From the NCBI RefSeq assembly GCF_965363235.1, contig NC_134846.1, positions 33,428,218 through 33,492,217 of the forward strand: a stretch of DNA of 64,000 nt. Direction: 5' to 3'. A model generated the notes under the pieces. The model had not been told where the DNA came from, did no database searches, and was given only the letters and a program-made list of their open reading frames with translations. Shown here piece after piece: positions 26,225 through 36,950 of this stretch. This stretch comes from Mytilus galloprovincialis. Its lineage: Eukaryota > Mollusca > Bivalvia > Mytilida > Mytilidae. How positions within the stretch are numbered: position 1 is the first letter of the stretch; each line of letters starts with the position of its first letter. Made by a program: the position numbers and the translations under genes.

Positions 26225-26934
26225 TTATTTACACCACTGGGTCGATGCAACTGCTGGTGGACGTTTCGTCCCCGAGGGTATCACCAGCCCAGTAGTCAGC
26301 ACTTCGGTGTTGACATGAATATCAATTATATGGTCATTTTTATAAATTTTCTGTATACAAAACCTTGAATATTTCGAAAAACTAAGGATTTTCTTAGCCC
26401 AAGAGTAGATTACCTTAGCCGTATTTGGCACAACTTTTTGGAATTTTGGATCCTCAATGCTCTTCAATTTTGTATTGATTTGGCTTTTTACTTATTTTGA
26501 TCTGAGCGTCACTGATGAGTGTTATGTAGACGAAACGCGCGTCTGGCGTATAAAATTATAATCCTGGTACTTTTGATAACTATGTACACCACTGGGTCGA
26601 TGCCACTGCTGGTGGACGTTTCGTCCCCGAGGGTATCACCAGCCCAGTAGTCAGCACTTCGGTGTTGACATGAATATCAATTATATGGTCATTTTTATAA
26701 ATCTTCTGTTTACAAAACCTCGAATATTTCGAAAAACTAAGGATTTTCTTAGCCCAGGAGTAGATTACCTTAGCCGTATTTGGCACAACCTTTTGGAATT
26801 TTGGATCCTCAATGCTCTTCAACTTTGTATTGATTTGGCTTTTTAACTATTTTGATCTTAGCGTCACCGATGAGTCTTATGTAGACGAAACGAGCGTCTG
26901 GCGTATAAAATTATAATCCTGGTACTTTTGATAA

Positions 26935-28354
26935 CTATTTACACCACTGGGTCGATGCCACTGCTGGTGGAAGTTTCGTCCCCGAGGGTATCACCAGCCC
27001 AGTAGTCAGCACTTCGGTGTTGACATGAATATCAACTATATGGTCATTTTTATAAATTTTCTGTTTACAAAACCTTGAATATTTCGAAAAACTAAGGATT
27101 TTCTTAGCCAAGGAGGAGATTACCTTAGCCGTATTTTGCACAACTTTTTGGAATTTTGGATCCTCAATGCTCTTCAACTTTGTATTGATTTGGCTTTTTA
27201 ACTATTTTGATCTGAGCGTCACTGATGAGTCTTATGTAGACGAAACGCGCGTCTGGCGTATAAAATTATAATCCTGGTACTTTTGATAGCTATGTACACC
27301 ACTGGGTCGATGCCACTGCTGGTGGACGTTTCGTCCCCAAGGGTATCACCAGCCCAGTAGTCAGCACTTCGGTGTTGACATGAATATCAATTATATGGTC
27401 ATTTTTATAAATTTTCTGTTTACAAAACCTTGAATATTTCGAAAAACTAAGGATTTTCTTAGCCCAGGAGTAGATTACCTAAGCCGTATTTGGCACAACT
27501 TTTTGGAATTTTGGATCATCAATGCTCTTCAACTTTGTATTGATTTGGCTTTTTAACTATTTTGATCTGAGCGTCACTGATGAGTCTTATGTAGACAAAA
27601 CGCGCGTCTGGCGTATAAAATTATAATCCTGGTACTTTTGATAACTATTTACACCACTGGGTCGATGCCACTGCTGGTGGAAGTTTCGTCCCCGAGGGTA
27701 TCACCAGCCCAGTAGTCAGCACTTCGGTGTTGACATGAATATCAACTATATGGTCATTTTTATAAATTTTCTGTTTACAAAACCTTGAATATTTCGAAAA
27801 ACTAAGGATTTTCTTAGCCAAGGAGGAGATTACCTTAGCCGTATTTTGCACAACTTTTTGGAATTTTGGATCCTCAATGCTCTTCAACTTTGTATTGATT
27901 TGGCTTTTTAACTATTTTGATCTGAGCGTCACTGATGAGTCTTATGTAGACGAAACGCGCGTCTGGCGTATAAAATTATAATCCTGGTACTTTTGATAGC
28001 TATGTACACCACTGGGTCGATGCCACTGCTGGTGGACGTTTCGTCCCCAAGGGTATCACCAGCCCAGTAGTCAGCACTTCGGTGTTGACATGAATATCAA
28101 TTATATGGTCATTTTTATAAATTTTCTGTTTACAAAACCTTGAATATTTCGAAAAACTAAGGATTTTCTTAGCCCAGGAGTAGATTACCTAAGCCGTATT
28201 TGGCACAACTTTTTGGAATTTTGGATCATCAATGCTCTTCAACTTTGTATTGATTTGGCTTTTTAACTATTTTGATCTGAGCGTCACTGATGAGTCTTAT
28301 GTAGACAAAACGCGCGTCTGGCGTATAAAATTATAATCCTGGTAATTTTGATAA
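26935..28354 (+). repeat. Satellite higher-order block H3, two tandem 710-bp dimers
   Basis: Dimers 26935-27644 and 27645-28354 share GGAAGTTTCGTCC, GATAGCTATG, CCCCAAGGG and the hammerhead-inactivating GACAAAAC. They appear nearly identical. Confidence 0.8.
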
Positions 28355-29309
28355 CTATTTACACCACCGGGTTGATGCCACTGCTGGTGGACGTTTCGTC
28401 CCCGAGGGTATCACCAGCCCAGTAGTCAGCACTTCGGTGTTGACATGAATATCAATTATATGGTCATTTTTATAAATTTTCTGTATACAAAACCTTGAAT
28501 ATTTCGAAAAACTAAGGATTTTGTTAGCCCAGGAGTAGCTTACTGTACCTTAGCCGTATTTGGCACAACTTTTTGGAATTTTGGATCCTCAATGCTCTTC
28601 AATTTTGTATTGATTTGGCTTTTTACTTATTTTGATCTGAGCGTCACTGATGAGTTTTATGTAGACGAAACGCGCGTCTGGCGTTTAAAATTATAATCCT
28701 GGTACTTTTGATAATTATTTACACCACTGGGTCGATGCCACTGCTGGTGGACGTTTCGTCCCCGAGGGTATCACCAGCCCAGTAGTCAGCACTTCGGTGT
28801 TGACATGAATATCAATTATATGGTCATTTTTATAAATTTTCTGTTTACAAAACCTTGAATATTTCGAAAAACTAAGGATTTTCTTAGCCCAAGAGTAGAT
28901 TACTGTAGCCGTATTTTGCACAACTTTTTGGAATTTTGGATCCTCAATGCTCTTCAACTTTGTATTGATTTGGCTTTTTAACTATTTTGATCTGAGCGTC
29001 ACTGATGAGTCTTATGTAGACGAAACGCGCGTCTGGCGTATAAAATTATAATCCTGGTACTTTTGATAACTATTAACCAATTTGAATAACACTTTGGTGG
29101 ATTGTTTATATATGTTACAGTAAATAGGTGAAATTAAGAATTACATGTAATTACTAAAATTCAGGAATTACATGTAATTACTAAAATTCAGGAATTACAT
29201 GTAATTCCTGATGCACTTAGTAAATACAAGTAATTCCTGAATCTGCCCAGATATTACCAGTAATCACTAATTTTTAAATGAATTTTTACAGCTATTTACT
29301 TACTATTAA

Positions 29310-30450
29310 AACAATGTTGTAATGTGGTCAGCTGATAAAAAATCAGGGTAAATCTGATAAGAAGGTCAGTGAATATTATCAAAAAGTGATCATCCTAAAC
29401 TATACCGTTTTGCTATATAAAAGAGACATTAACTATATAATACAAACAATTAAATATGATTTTTTTGTTGTCGAATCAAATTATAATTCGCTTTTTGCAG
29501 ATAAATTTAATTCATTTTTTTTTAAATAAGCTAACAAACATGGCTGATGAGTTATTTACTTGCAAATGACTAGTTCAACCTCAATGTAACTGTTTAGCTG
29601 GAGATGGGTTACACATGTAGTCAGCTGTTAAAAAGAATAGAGTGTCAACATTGAAAGTAAAACAAAAGGGGTGAACCTTTTGGTTGACTGGTTCGATCCA
29701 CGAAAAGATCATTATTATACATGTACCTGCACTATTAACGATCTTGTAATAACATGCGTAACATGACAAGTGCCACAAGTGGAACAGGATCTGCTTACCC
29801 TTCCGGAGCACCTGAGATCACCCCCAGTTTTTGGTGTGGTTCGTGTTGCTTATAGTCCTTAGGTTTCCATGTAGTGTGTTGTGTACTATTATTTGTCTGT
29901 TTGTCTTTCCCCCTTGTGAGCCACGGCGTTGTCAGTTTATTGAGTTTGGCTGTCCCTTAAGTATCTTTCACCCCCCTTTTTGACATACCTTTTAACCTTC
30001 AATTTGAAATCAAACATACCTAGAAAAATCATATTGCATATGGATGCGGTCTGTTTATATTCATATAATTGTTAATATCTGTTTACTAGTATATGATCGT
30101 TGGCAGTCTTCTGAGGTCATTTCGATAATTAATTATATGATGTTTAGACGAACATACACACGAAATTTTGATACATATTATCGCTTTAATGCATTGTTGA
30201 TTGTTCATTTTAGACGTTTTGTAATTTGGATATTAGTGTAGTATATTATAAATCAAATATGAGGATTTGAGTCAAGTCAGTGAACATGAATTTGACAGCT
30301 AGTGCAATTTTAACTGTCTTTAACATGTTTTTTGAAAATGCACAACAAGAAATGAGAAAAAGAAAAATAAATTGAAGGGAAACCAGTTTTGAGTACAGAC
30401 GGACAAGGGTAAACCTTAATGCCTCAATCATTTCTTATGTCAAGTTGGTC
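29310..30450. mobile_element. Probable insertion nested in the left arm of element 1
   Basis: The right arm has only about 200 bases between the corresponding landmarks. The extra sequence includes the inverted R3 copy. Exact borders not determined. Confidence 0.4.
29785..29985 (-). repeat. Dispersed repeat family R3, inverted copy
   Basis: It contains GGATCTGCTTACCCTTCCGG, GTACTATTATTTGTCTGTTT and TTGGCTGTCCCTTAAGTATC, the complement of 17505-17705. Confidence 0.7.
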
Positions 30451-30760
30451 TGATTAATATGCAAAGTATGCCTCATAGAGATTTCAATTTTATTATGAAT
30501 AATCAAGATCTTATAACCAAAGGAGAAGGTTCACAAAGGGTTAAAATTGGCCCTAAATGTTTGATGGTTTTTAAATCTAGCCAAAATATTACAAATTTCA
30601 CATAGAAAAACTTGTGATAATACTATTCTGACAAACATTTTTTTTGTAGCTTTCTTGTAAAAGATTTAAAGCTATGACCCCTTTTTAAATAAACATTATT
30701 TGTATTTTAGGTCATTTTTGGTAAAAATATTCCATAATCTTAATTGTTTCAGGCATAATT

Positions 30761-30880
30761 AACCTTGGCCGCCATCCACAATCAAAAAATATTTTATTTT
30801 GACGAATTCTAAATCATGTATATCAAAATTGGAATCTTTTGGTTAAAAAACATTTTGGATCTTAGGTGGCGGCCAAGGTT
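30761..30880. repeat. Central hairpin of element 1
   Basis: AACCTTGGCCGCCA (30761-30774) and TGGCGGCCAAGGTT (30867-30880) are a perfect 14-bp inverted repeat around an AT-rich loop of about 92 bases, near the centre of symmetry of the foldback element. Confidence 0.8.
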
Positions 30881-31530
30881 TTCCTTAAGCTTTTATGTCT
30901 GAAAATTGCACAAAATCATCATATTTTGACAAAATGTCCCAAATGGGCCTACTTTGAAGAATATTGTGTATTTTTATGAAAAGAACTGATCTATTTAGCC
31001 TTAAGGCTTTTGAAATAGACCTTTTTACGAAACAAATGTGACCTTTTAATGGTGTTTTAAGATCAAGTTGATATTTTAGGCCATTTTGTGCTTCATGTGT
31101 AAGTGAACCTTGATTATTCATAATAAAGTTAAAATCTCAATTGGGTATCATTGTCTTGCATATTGCAAATGAGTTTTAGCGAGTTTCAAAAATTATAAAA
31201 CATTCATTTTCAAGTTTCAATTCACAAACATAAATATAGAACATAGTTACAATCTTTGACTCCATTACCTCCAAAGTAATCCCTACAATCCTAACCCTGT
31301 TACTTTCTTATTTGGTATCTTGAATTATATTTCAAATTTAACATGTTTAATACAAAATATCAAGTTAGTAAATAGGTGTAAAAATGACTAAAAAAATCAG
31401 TAAATACCTGTAATCACTGAAACCAACAGTAAATTCATGTAATTACTAAATTGGTTAGTAATTACAGGTATTTACTGAATAGTTCAGTAATTACGTGTAA
31501 TTCCTAATTTCACCTATTTACTGTAACATA

Positions 31531-31902
31531 TACATGGAGCAGCTGTTCACTTTTGTATGTTGTGGCCTTTGTAGCTGACTATTACAATATGACTTTTTCT
31601 TACTTATATTTTATTTATTTGTTTATTTTAACTTTTGTAGGATCAATTAGACGTACCAAAATTTATGATAGATTTTCTAAAATGGGGATTTTAAAGAAGA
31701 ATATAAGCTTAGAAATGACTACAACCATCCTGGAAGAGCAAATGTTATATGAAGGTATTTATTATTTAAAATCCTCAATCTATATTACATGTATTTGCGC
31801 AAAAAATACAATAACCATTACGAAACTTTTTTTTCTTTGTGAGACCAAGACAATGTTACGGGTTCTTCTACTCTTTATAGTTGAGAAAATTATAGTGTAC
31901 AA
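31531..31902. other. Sequence between the two foldback elements
   Basis: AT-rich. The open frame spanning 31553-31957 crosses into the next element and is judged spurious. Confidence 0.5.
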
Positions 31903-33361
31903 TCACTACAAACCGTTAAAGTCTGAAATGGCCTATATCTGTACTCGACTGTACTGATTTTTACTCGACCAGTCTGAATTGATCTGACTTTTACTTGACA
32001 TTACTCGACCCCAGTCTGAACCATACTTGACTGTACTGAATCGTACTTGACCCTTATCTTTGCCGTTGAAAATAGTCTGAACTATTACTCGACCAGTCTG
32101 AAACAGTCTTAACCCATTCTTGACATGTACTCTACCTATTTTTCCAGTCTAAACCATACTTAACCAAAGGTCTGAACAATACTTGACCAGTCTGAACCAT
32201 ACTAGACCAAAAACCCTCTATTTTTTAACTGTTTAAATAAATTTCTTTTTAACTGACATATATAACAACAGCCAACAAAATTTATAAAAGATTTTAACCT
32301 TATCATGCTTATAAAAGAAATACATCTCTGATTATAATTTTAGGATAAAAAAAAAATATCATATATAACTTATATCAAAAAGGGATAAAATTAAATAAAT
32401 AAATAAAATTATTTTTCTGATTAGTGGTGAAATATAAAGTATAATAACCTCTGCTTGGGGCAAACTCATAAATAAGATCACACCTGGTCAGAGGTATTAA
32501 ATTCTAAATAACATTGATTCAAAATTGCAACATCCTGTTTAAATTAAATAACAAGGCCTTTCGAATATACATGTATGTACTAGATAAGTAATACACGAAT
32601 TTAAGAAAATAGGGCTTTCTTTTTACCTGTAAAACACACATGTACTGAGTTAATTAGAACATATTAAAGTGCTTTATGTATGCCATGTTAATTTGACAAA
32701 AAAATACTTAAATTAATTTACAAAAATTTGTACTGTTACTTTGGAATACATTTCCTTTTTTTAAAAAGGTTATCAAGGATTGCTAGGGAAATTCTATTAT
32801 AATGATTATATTAAATTCTTGGTTTAATAAAACAAAACAATTAAGCTCTCATTTTTTTTTAATTTATTTAGTTGTTTTATATACTATTTTATATATATCT
32901 TAATAAAAAAATCATTCACTGCATTATAAACTGAAGTCAACTGACAACATAAATCTATACTAGGCTTAAGTTAATGGTGAAAATAGTCCAGTTACCATAA
33001 ACATGATAAAATACTTCCGAAATATTCATAAACTTTGAATAATATTGAAAATATGATAAAATTCAGTTAATAGATACAAAGAATAGGTCTAGTTTGGTTA
33101 AGACTTGGTCGAGTATGGTTCAGACTAGGTCGAGTACGGTTCAGACTAGGTCGAGTACGGTTCAGACTAGGACCAGTACAGTTCAGACTCGTATAAAACG
33201 GTTAAGTTCTGGTCAAGTACACATTCAGACTGTTAAGTATGGTTCAGACTACAGTCGAGTATTATCAAGTAAATCTCAGACGAATTCAGACTGGTCGAGT
33301 AAAAATCAGTACAGTTGAGTACAGATATAGGCCATTTCAGACTTTTAATGGTTTGTAGTGA
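31903..33361. mobile_element. Inverted-repeat (foldback-like) element 2 with tandem subrepeats in its arms
   Basis: The left end TCACTACAAACC and following AAAGTCTGAAATGGCC and GATTTTTACTCGACCAGTC match the reverse complement of the right end. Both arms (about 31930-32215 and 33085-33345) consist of degenerate short units built on CAGACTaggTCGAGTAcGGTT or its complement. The middle is AT-rich with no transposase. A recurring VQTRSST-type frame at 33094-33318 is a by-product of the subrepeats. Confidence 0.8.
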
Positions 33362-34229
33362 ATATACATGTCTTATTTTAAAAACTGGTGAAATCTACCG
33401 TTACACTTGTTTATTAATAAAAAAAAAACTCTAGATGTATAAAATAGCTACAATTGTTGCTTCGCAAATCATTAACACTGATAAGTTAACACTTTTCAAT
33501 ATTTTTTTGTAAAACCACTGGATTTAATGAAGAGAAATAGTTTATTGTGTAATTTTTATTAAATTAACTGAAGCTCCAATTGTTTAATCACTAATCTGAA
33601 GGAATAATTTGTTTACACTTTATTTTACAGAAGTCAGCAGATGTCAAAGGAAATAAAAAGAATGGAACAAAGGAAACTTTGAAAAAGAACAGTGATATGA
33701 AGATATTGAATAAATGTTTTGCATTTATAATTGTAATTCTATTTTGTATAGTGTTGACTAATTATATATAAGGCAGCAAAGAAAACAGTTAAAAAACTAT
33801 GCAGAAAAAATGTCTGACGGTACATGTGATCAAACATGAGATCAAGAAATACTTCTCCAAAAAATGCACAAAGATATCTAAATCAGAAAAAAAGAATACC
33901 TTTCTGTAAGTAAAACCATGACAAACTATATAATATAACGTGTTCAATGAATACAAAAAAAAAAGGTTTATGTCAATGAGACATCAATCTGACAAAAGAA
34001 AACAAAATATATGTTGATTCAACTGTAATCAACAAACAATTGTAAAAGAAGATGTGGGGTAAAGATCAGTATGACAGCAGTTGTTTTTCAGATGCAGATC
34101 TATGATTATGAGAAAAGTGGTCACAGGCTCTAAACTAGACAAAGTTTGCGTGAAATAGTTGGAATTAGATAAACCATAATTATAGCTCCATAAGGGGACC
34201 CAGGACCCCCCCCCCCTAATTCAAACACG
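33362..34229. other. Intron 7 sequence, nothing recognised
   Basis: AT-rich spacer with a short C-tract at about 34207-34216. No supported feature. Confidence 0.5.
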
Positions 34230-34490
34230 ATCAAATGTTTTTTTAATATTTTATAAAACGTTTGAATAATGATGTTAGAAAAAATTTTCTAATGATATTC
34301 ATATAATATTTAAATGATGTTTTGAGAATAAGAACATTATTAAAACATTTTGTAAAATATTTTTTGAACATTTTCACAACATTTTATCCTGCAAAACAAA
34401 TTGGTTTTATTTTTTAAAAATGTTTCAAAAATATTTTAATATAAACAAACATTTACAAAACATTTTACACACATTGTCAACAAAATACAT
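34230..34490. repeat. Degenerate AAAACATTTT-rich repeat block, right
   Basis: Dense AACATTTT/AAATGTTT variants, as in 16095-16620. Alignment with gene C intron 7 resumes at about 34490, so this block marks the right edge of the B-specific insertion. Confidence 0.6.
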
Positions 34491-35321
34491 GAAGTAGATA
34501 TGTTCGAGTGACATGATGCAGTGAAAATATTTAATGGATATGAAAAAGCATTTGCAACCGTGAGTGACATCAATGACGCGACGTCATACAGTTAAAAGTG
34601 TCATAGAGCTGCTGTATTTGTGTCTCAAATATCGACAATACCCATTATTTGAAGTTCATAAAGGTTGATTAATGCGAAGTTGGTCTAACCTGGATATGAT
34701 TCATGGCAAGATCGATTTACTTAGTATTATCAATACCGTATATATATGTAAGGACCCAACATTACAAAATGTGGAATATTTTTCATAAGAAAAAACAGCT
34801 TTATTCTTGAATTGAAAGTACAAAAATATGACAGACAACAACCATTGACTACGAACGTGTACATTTAAAATGTGGTTGTTTTTACATATAGTAGCAATAG
34901 TTGTATCCGCAAGAAAAAAAAACTTACATAAAAACATTCAACATCCTGTAAGAGAATAACTCAATATTACTGAAAGGTTGAAGAGAATAAGACTTAATGA
35001 ATACATTCATAAAGTGGCGTTAAAAAGAAATCAATAAATCAATAAACTATTCATACTTTTGTCAAGTGTCGAATAATTTTTTACATATTCAATGTCTGTG
35101 TATGTATCCTGTATTATTGTTGATATGTAATGAAAATCTGTTCCATATATCCGTGTGCCTATACATCTTATTAAAACCTACCTTCCTTTATAAATGTCGC
35201 TTTGTTCTTCATTACATAAGCAGGTTAGTGTAAAAAGTCAGATATGGTTATTTATGAATTATTATTTTAATCCTATTTTCATTCCATTTATTTCCTCTTT
35301 TTTTATTTTTCGTTCCAAAAG

Positions 35322-35666
35322 TTAATGGACATTACATTTACCTTCAAATTGAAGGTATAAAACGATCTGGTATGCAGTCTAAATTTACAAGTAACATTAT
35401 CCATCCTGATGGTGATATTTGTTTAACTTTCTGGTATCATATGTATAAAATAGAGCCAGATACCTTAAGAGTTTACACAGAATCAGAAAACACTACTCAA
35501 CTGCGTTGGTCACAGAACGGAAGCAACTTAGACCAGTGGAACTTTGCTAGTTTTACAATTTCTATATCAGAACCATACAGGATTATATTTAAAGGGGTTC
35601 GAGGATCTGGTTATTGGAGTGTTTTAGCAATAGATGATATTTCACTACTTGAGCGTTCGTGTTCAG
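35322..35666 (+). CDS. Gene B exon 8: MAM domain 3, C-terminal part
   Basis: A 345-nt exon after TTCCAAAAG with NGHYIYLQ, GDICLTFWYHMYK, IIFKGVRGSG, LAIDDISLLE and a closing cysteine, then GGTAAGT. It completes the MAM domain begun at 15463 in frame across the 19.7-kb intron. Confidence 0.88.
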
Positions 35667-36671
35667 GTAAGTAAATCAATCACAAAGATATTTTAGGATC
35701 AGCATCTTTTTGATTATATCAATCCTTAAAATCAAAGAAACATATTTGTTTAAAGATTAATCATTGTATACGTTCGTATTGTGTTGAGTATACTTCTATT
35801 TCTTATAAAGGGGAGGGGCATTGTGATATTCTCATCCATGTGTATGTCTTTCCGTGCTATAAATATCTTGTCACAGGGAAGTCTGAAGGGCTTGCTGATC
35901 TTTCACGAATTAGAAAACGATAAGTACATAATGTAGGCCCATACTGCGCTATTGTTAAATATTATTCACTGCCCTAGGTTTGTTTGTAGGACCGGCTTAG
36001 CATAAATACAATGAAAATGACACTTTACTTACCATTATAACGAAACTGAAATCGCTTTGGACATTGTATCGTAAATAAAACAGTGTTTGTAAAATAGTTC
36101 ATCCACGGAATTAATAAGTTTCTGAAAAAAAATACAATGAAAATGAAGTAATTATTTAAAAGAAGTGGGTTTTCTTCATGTTAAACAATATGCAATGATT
36201 TTTTTACACTGTAGCATATCTGTGCTATGTGAATAAATTAAACTTGTAATTACACAATTCTCTCTTCCTTGATTTTTAAAGGACTGTACAATGTAGCTGT
36301 TCAATTACTGTTTAGCTACCCGAAAAACAAATACAATATTGTGTACATGTAAGCTGAATGATGATATTATTCAAACTATGAAAAAAAGCGAGAGACCTAA
36401 AACGAACACATAACGAAGGTCAAGGTCATGTTCCTAATTTAGATTTTTCCTATCGTTACTTCTTTTAAGAAATAGTTCATCTACATAATAGTTTTAATGA
36501 GTGAAACTAGTTATGGTTTTTTCAAGTAAAAAGGGAAGGTTGACATTGAATGGGAGGTCTTAAAAATGATAAACATTTACTGATTGTTATACGTAGAATG
36601 TCTAAATTATTTCAATGTATAGAAGTGATGTTGCTACCTTTTATTTTAATTTTAAGATTTGTTTTTTGTAG
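35667..36671. other. Gene B intron 8
   Basis: About 1 kb, AT-rich. It aligns in parts (GTAGCATATCTGTG, AGCTGAATGATGAT) with gene C sequence at 62620-63480. Confidence 0.65.
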
Positions 36672-36950
36672 GTTTGATTACAACTTCACAGAAATGCCAT
36701 AACATTGATGATTCTATATCGCTTCATGAATGTTCAAAATATTATCTACAACTTAATGACACATCTTTAGTATTTGATCCACAATTTGATAACTGTTCGA
36801 CCGTATACCAAGATGTACAAACATCGGTTACAACTTCATGTAACGATATGAACAATTCAGACATTTGCACCTTCGATCTTCCGGAACTAATTATGGAACA
36901 CAAAAGATGTTTTCAATCAAACTGGCTTTCGGTCGAGTACAGATGTGAAG
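36672..36950 (+). CDS. Gene B exon 9: second, divergent SUEL-like domain
   Basis: A 279-nt phase 1-1 exon between TTTTTGTAG and GGTAAAT. The cysteine pattern and the ending CFQSNWLSVEYRC match a SUEL-type domain, but the first half is divergent and lacks recognisable sugar-binding residues. The equivalent exon of gene C must lie right of the window. Confidence 0.75.

Larger units (their letters stand above)
17986..29039 (+). ncRNA. 32 type I hammerhead ribozymes, one per satellite monomer
   Basis: Each motif is 44 nt. Starts are 17986 + 355n for n = 0-29, then 28641 and 28996. Consensus by parts: stem I GCGUCA pairs with UGGCGU; core CUGAUGA; stem II GUCU/AGAC closing loop UAUGU; GAAA; short stem III ACGCGCGU; cleavage expected after GUC (after 18023 in the first copy). 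By eye 21 copies keep the full core. Eleven are altered: C3 to U at 18696, 20116, 20471; G8 to A at 19051, 20826, 22601, 25086; A6 to G at 24021; U4 to C at 26861; G12 to A at 27571, 28281. The motif is on the sense strand of gene B. Stem III is very short, as known for animal retrozymes, so dimer folding may help activity. Confidence 0.88.
17881..29074 (+). repeat. 355-bp hammerhead retrozyme-like satellite array, about 31.5 copies
   Basis: The period is exactly 355 bp from 17986 to 28281, checked on recurring landmarks. One unit near 28545 carries a 5-bp insertion. Each monomer contains a hammerhead ribozyme, then TATAATCCTGGTACTTTTGA, then a structured segment from CACCACTGGGTCGATGCCAC to GACATGAATATCAATTATA. 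Units differ at few positions. The array starts mid-monomer at AGGAGTAGATGACC and ends mid-monomer at TTTTGATAACTATT. Animal retrozymes are non-autonomous elements with type I hammerheads and monomers of a few hundred nucleotides, which this fits. An 80-codon minus-strand open frame recurs in most units and is judged a by-product of repetition. Confidence 0.95.
29111..31530. mobile_element. Inverted-repeat (foldback-like) DNA element 1
   Basis: The left end TATGTTACAGTAAATAGGTG and the right end (reverse complement) match over about 45 bp with few differences, then continue as GTAATTACTGA-type subrepeats on both arms. TA lies on both sides, consistent with a TA target duplication. Inner arms also pair (ATTATGAATAATCAAG at about 30494 with its complement at about 31112; AACCTTGGCCGCCA at 30761 with its complement at 30867). 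The left arm is about 1 kb longer because of a nested insertion. No transposase frame was seen, so it is non-autonomous. Confidence 0.75.
15601..35321 (+). other. Gene B intron 7, 19.7 kb, composite of repeats
   Basis: It begins at a GTATGG donor and ends at TTCCAAAAG. The first about 490 bases and last about 830 bases align with gene C intron 7 (1.8 kb). The rest, about 16095-34490, is absent from C. In order the insert holds an AAAACATTTT-rich block, an R3 copy, the hammerhead satellite, two foldback elements and another AAAACATTTT-rich block. Confidence 0.8.

Noticed and set aside
18060..28957. A recurring 80-88-codon minus-strand open frame in most satellite monomers
   Set aside because: It repeats only because the 355-bp unit repeats, several units have stops, its start and end fall at no regulatory context, and it matches no family I know. 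The conserved part is explained by RNA structure on the other strand.
17986..29039. Alternative hammerhead pairing with stem III ACGC/GCGT and cleavage after GUA
   Set aside because: That register leaves stem I unpaired. The GUC register gives a six-pair stem I and the usual cleavage triplet.
17881..29074. CRISPR-like array
   Set aside because: The repeats are 355-bp contiguous satellite monomers without distinct spacers, in a eukaryotic intron.
31553..31957. 134-codon open frame between foldback elements
   Set aside because: It runs across the boundary into element 2, with AT-rich composition and a hydrophobic, low-information product.
33094..33318. Open frame with repeated VQTRSST residues
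   Set aside because: It lies wholly in the tandem subrepeats of foldback element 2, so the periodic peptide is a by-product.
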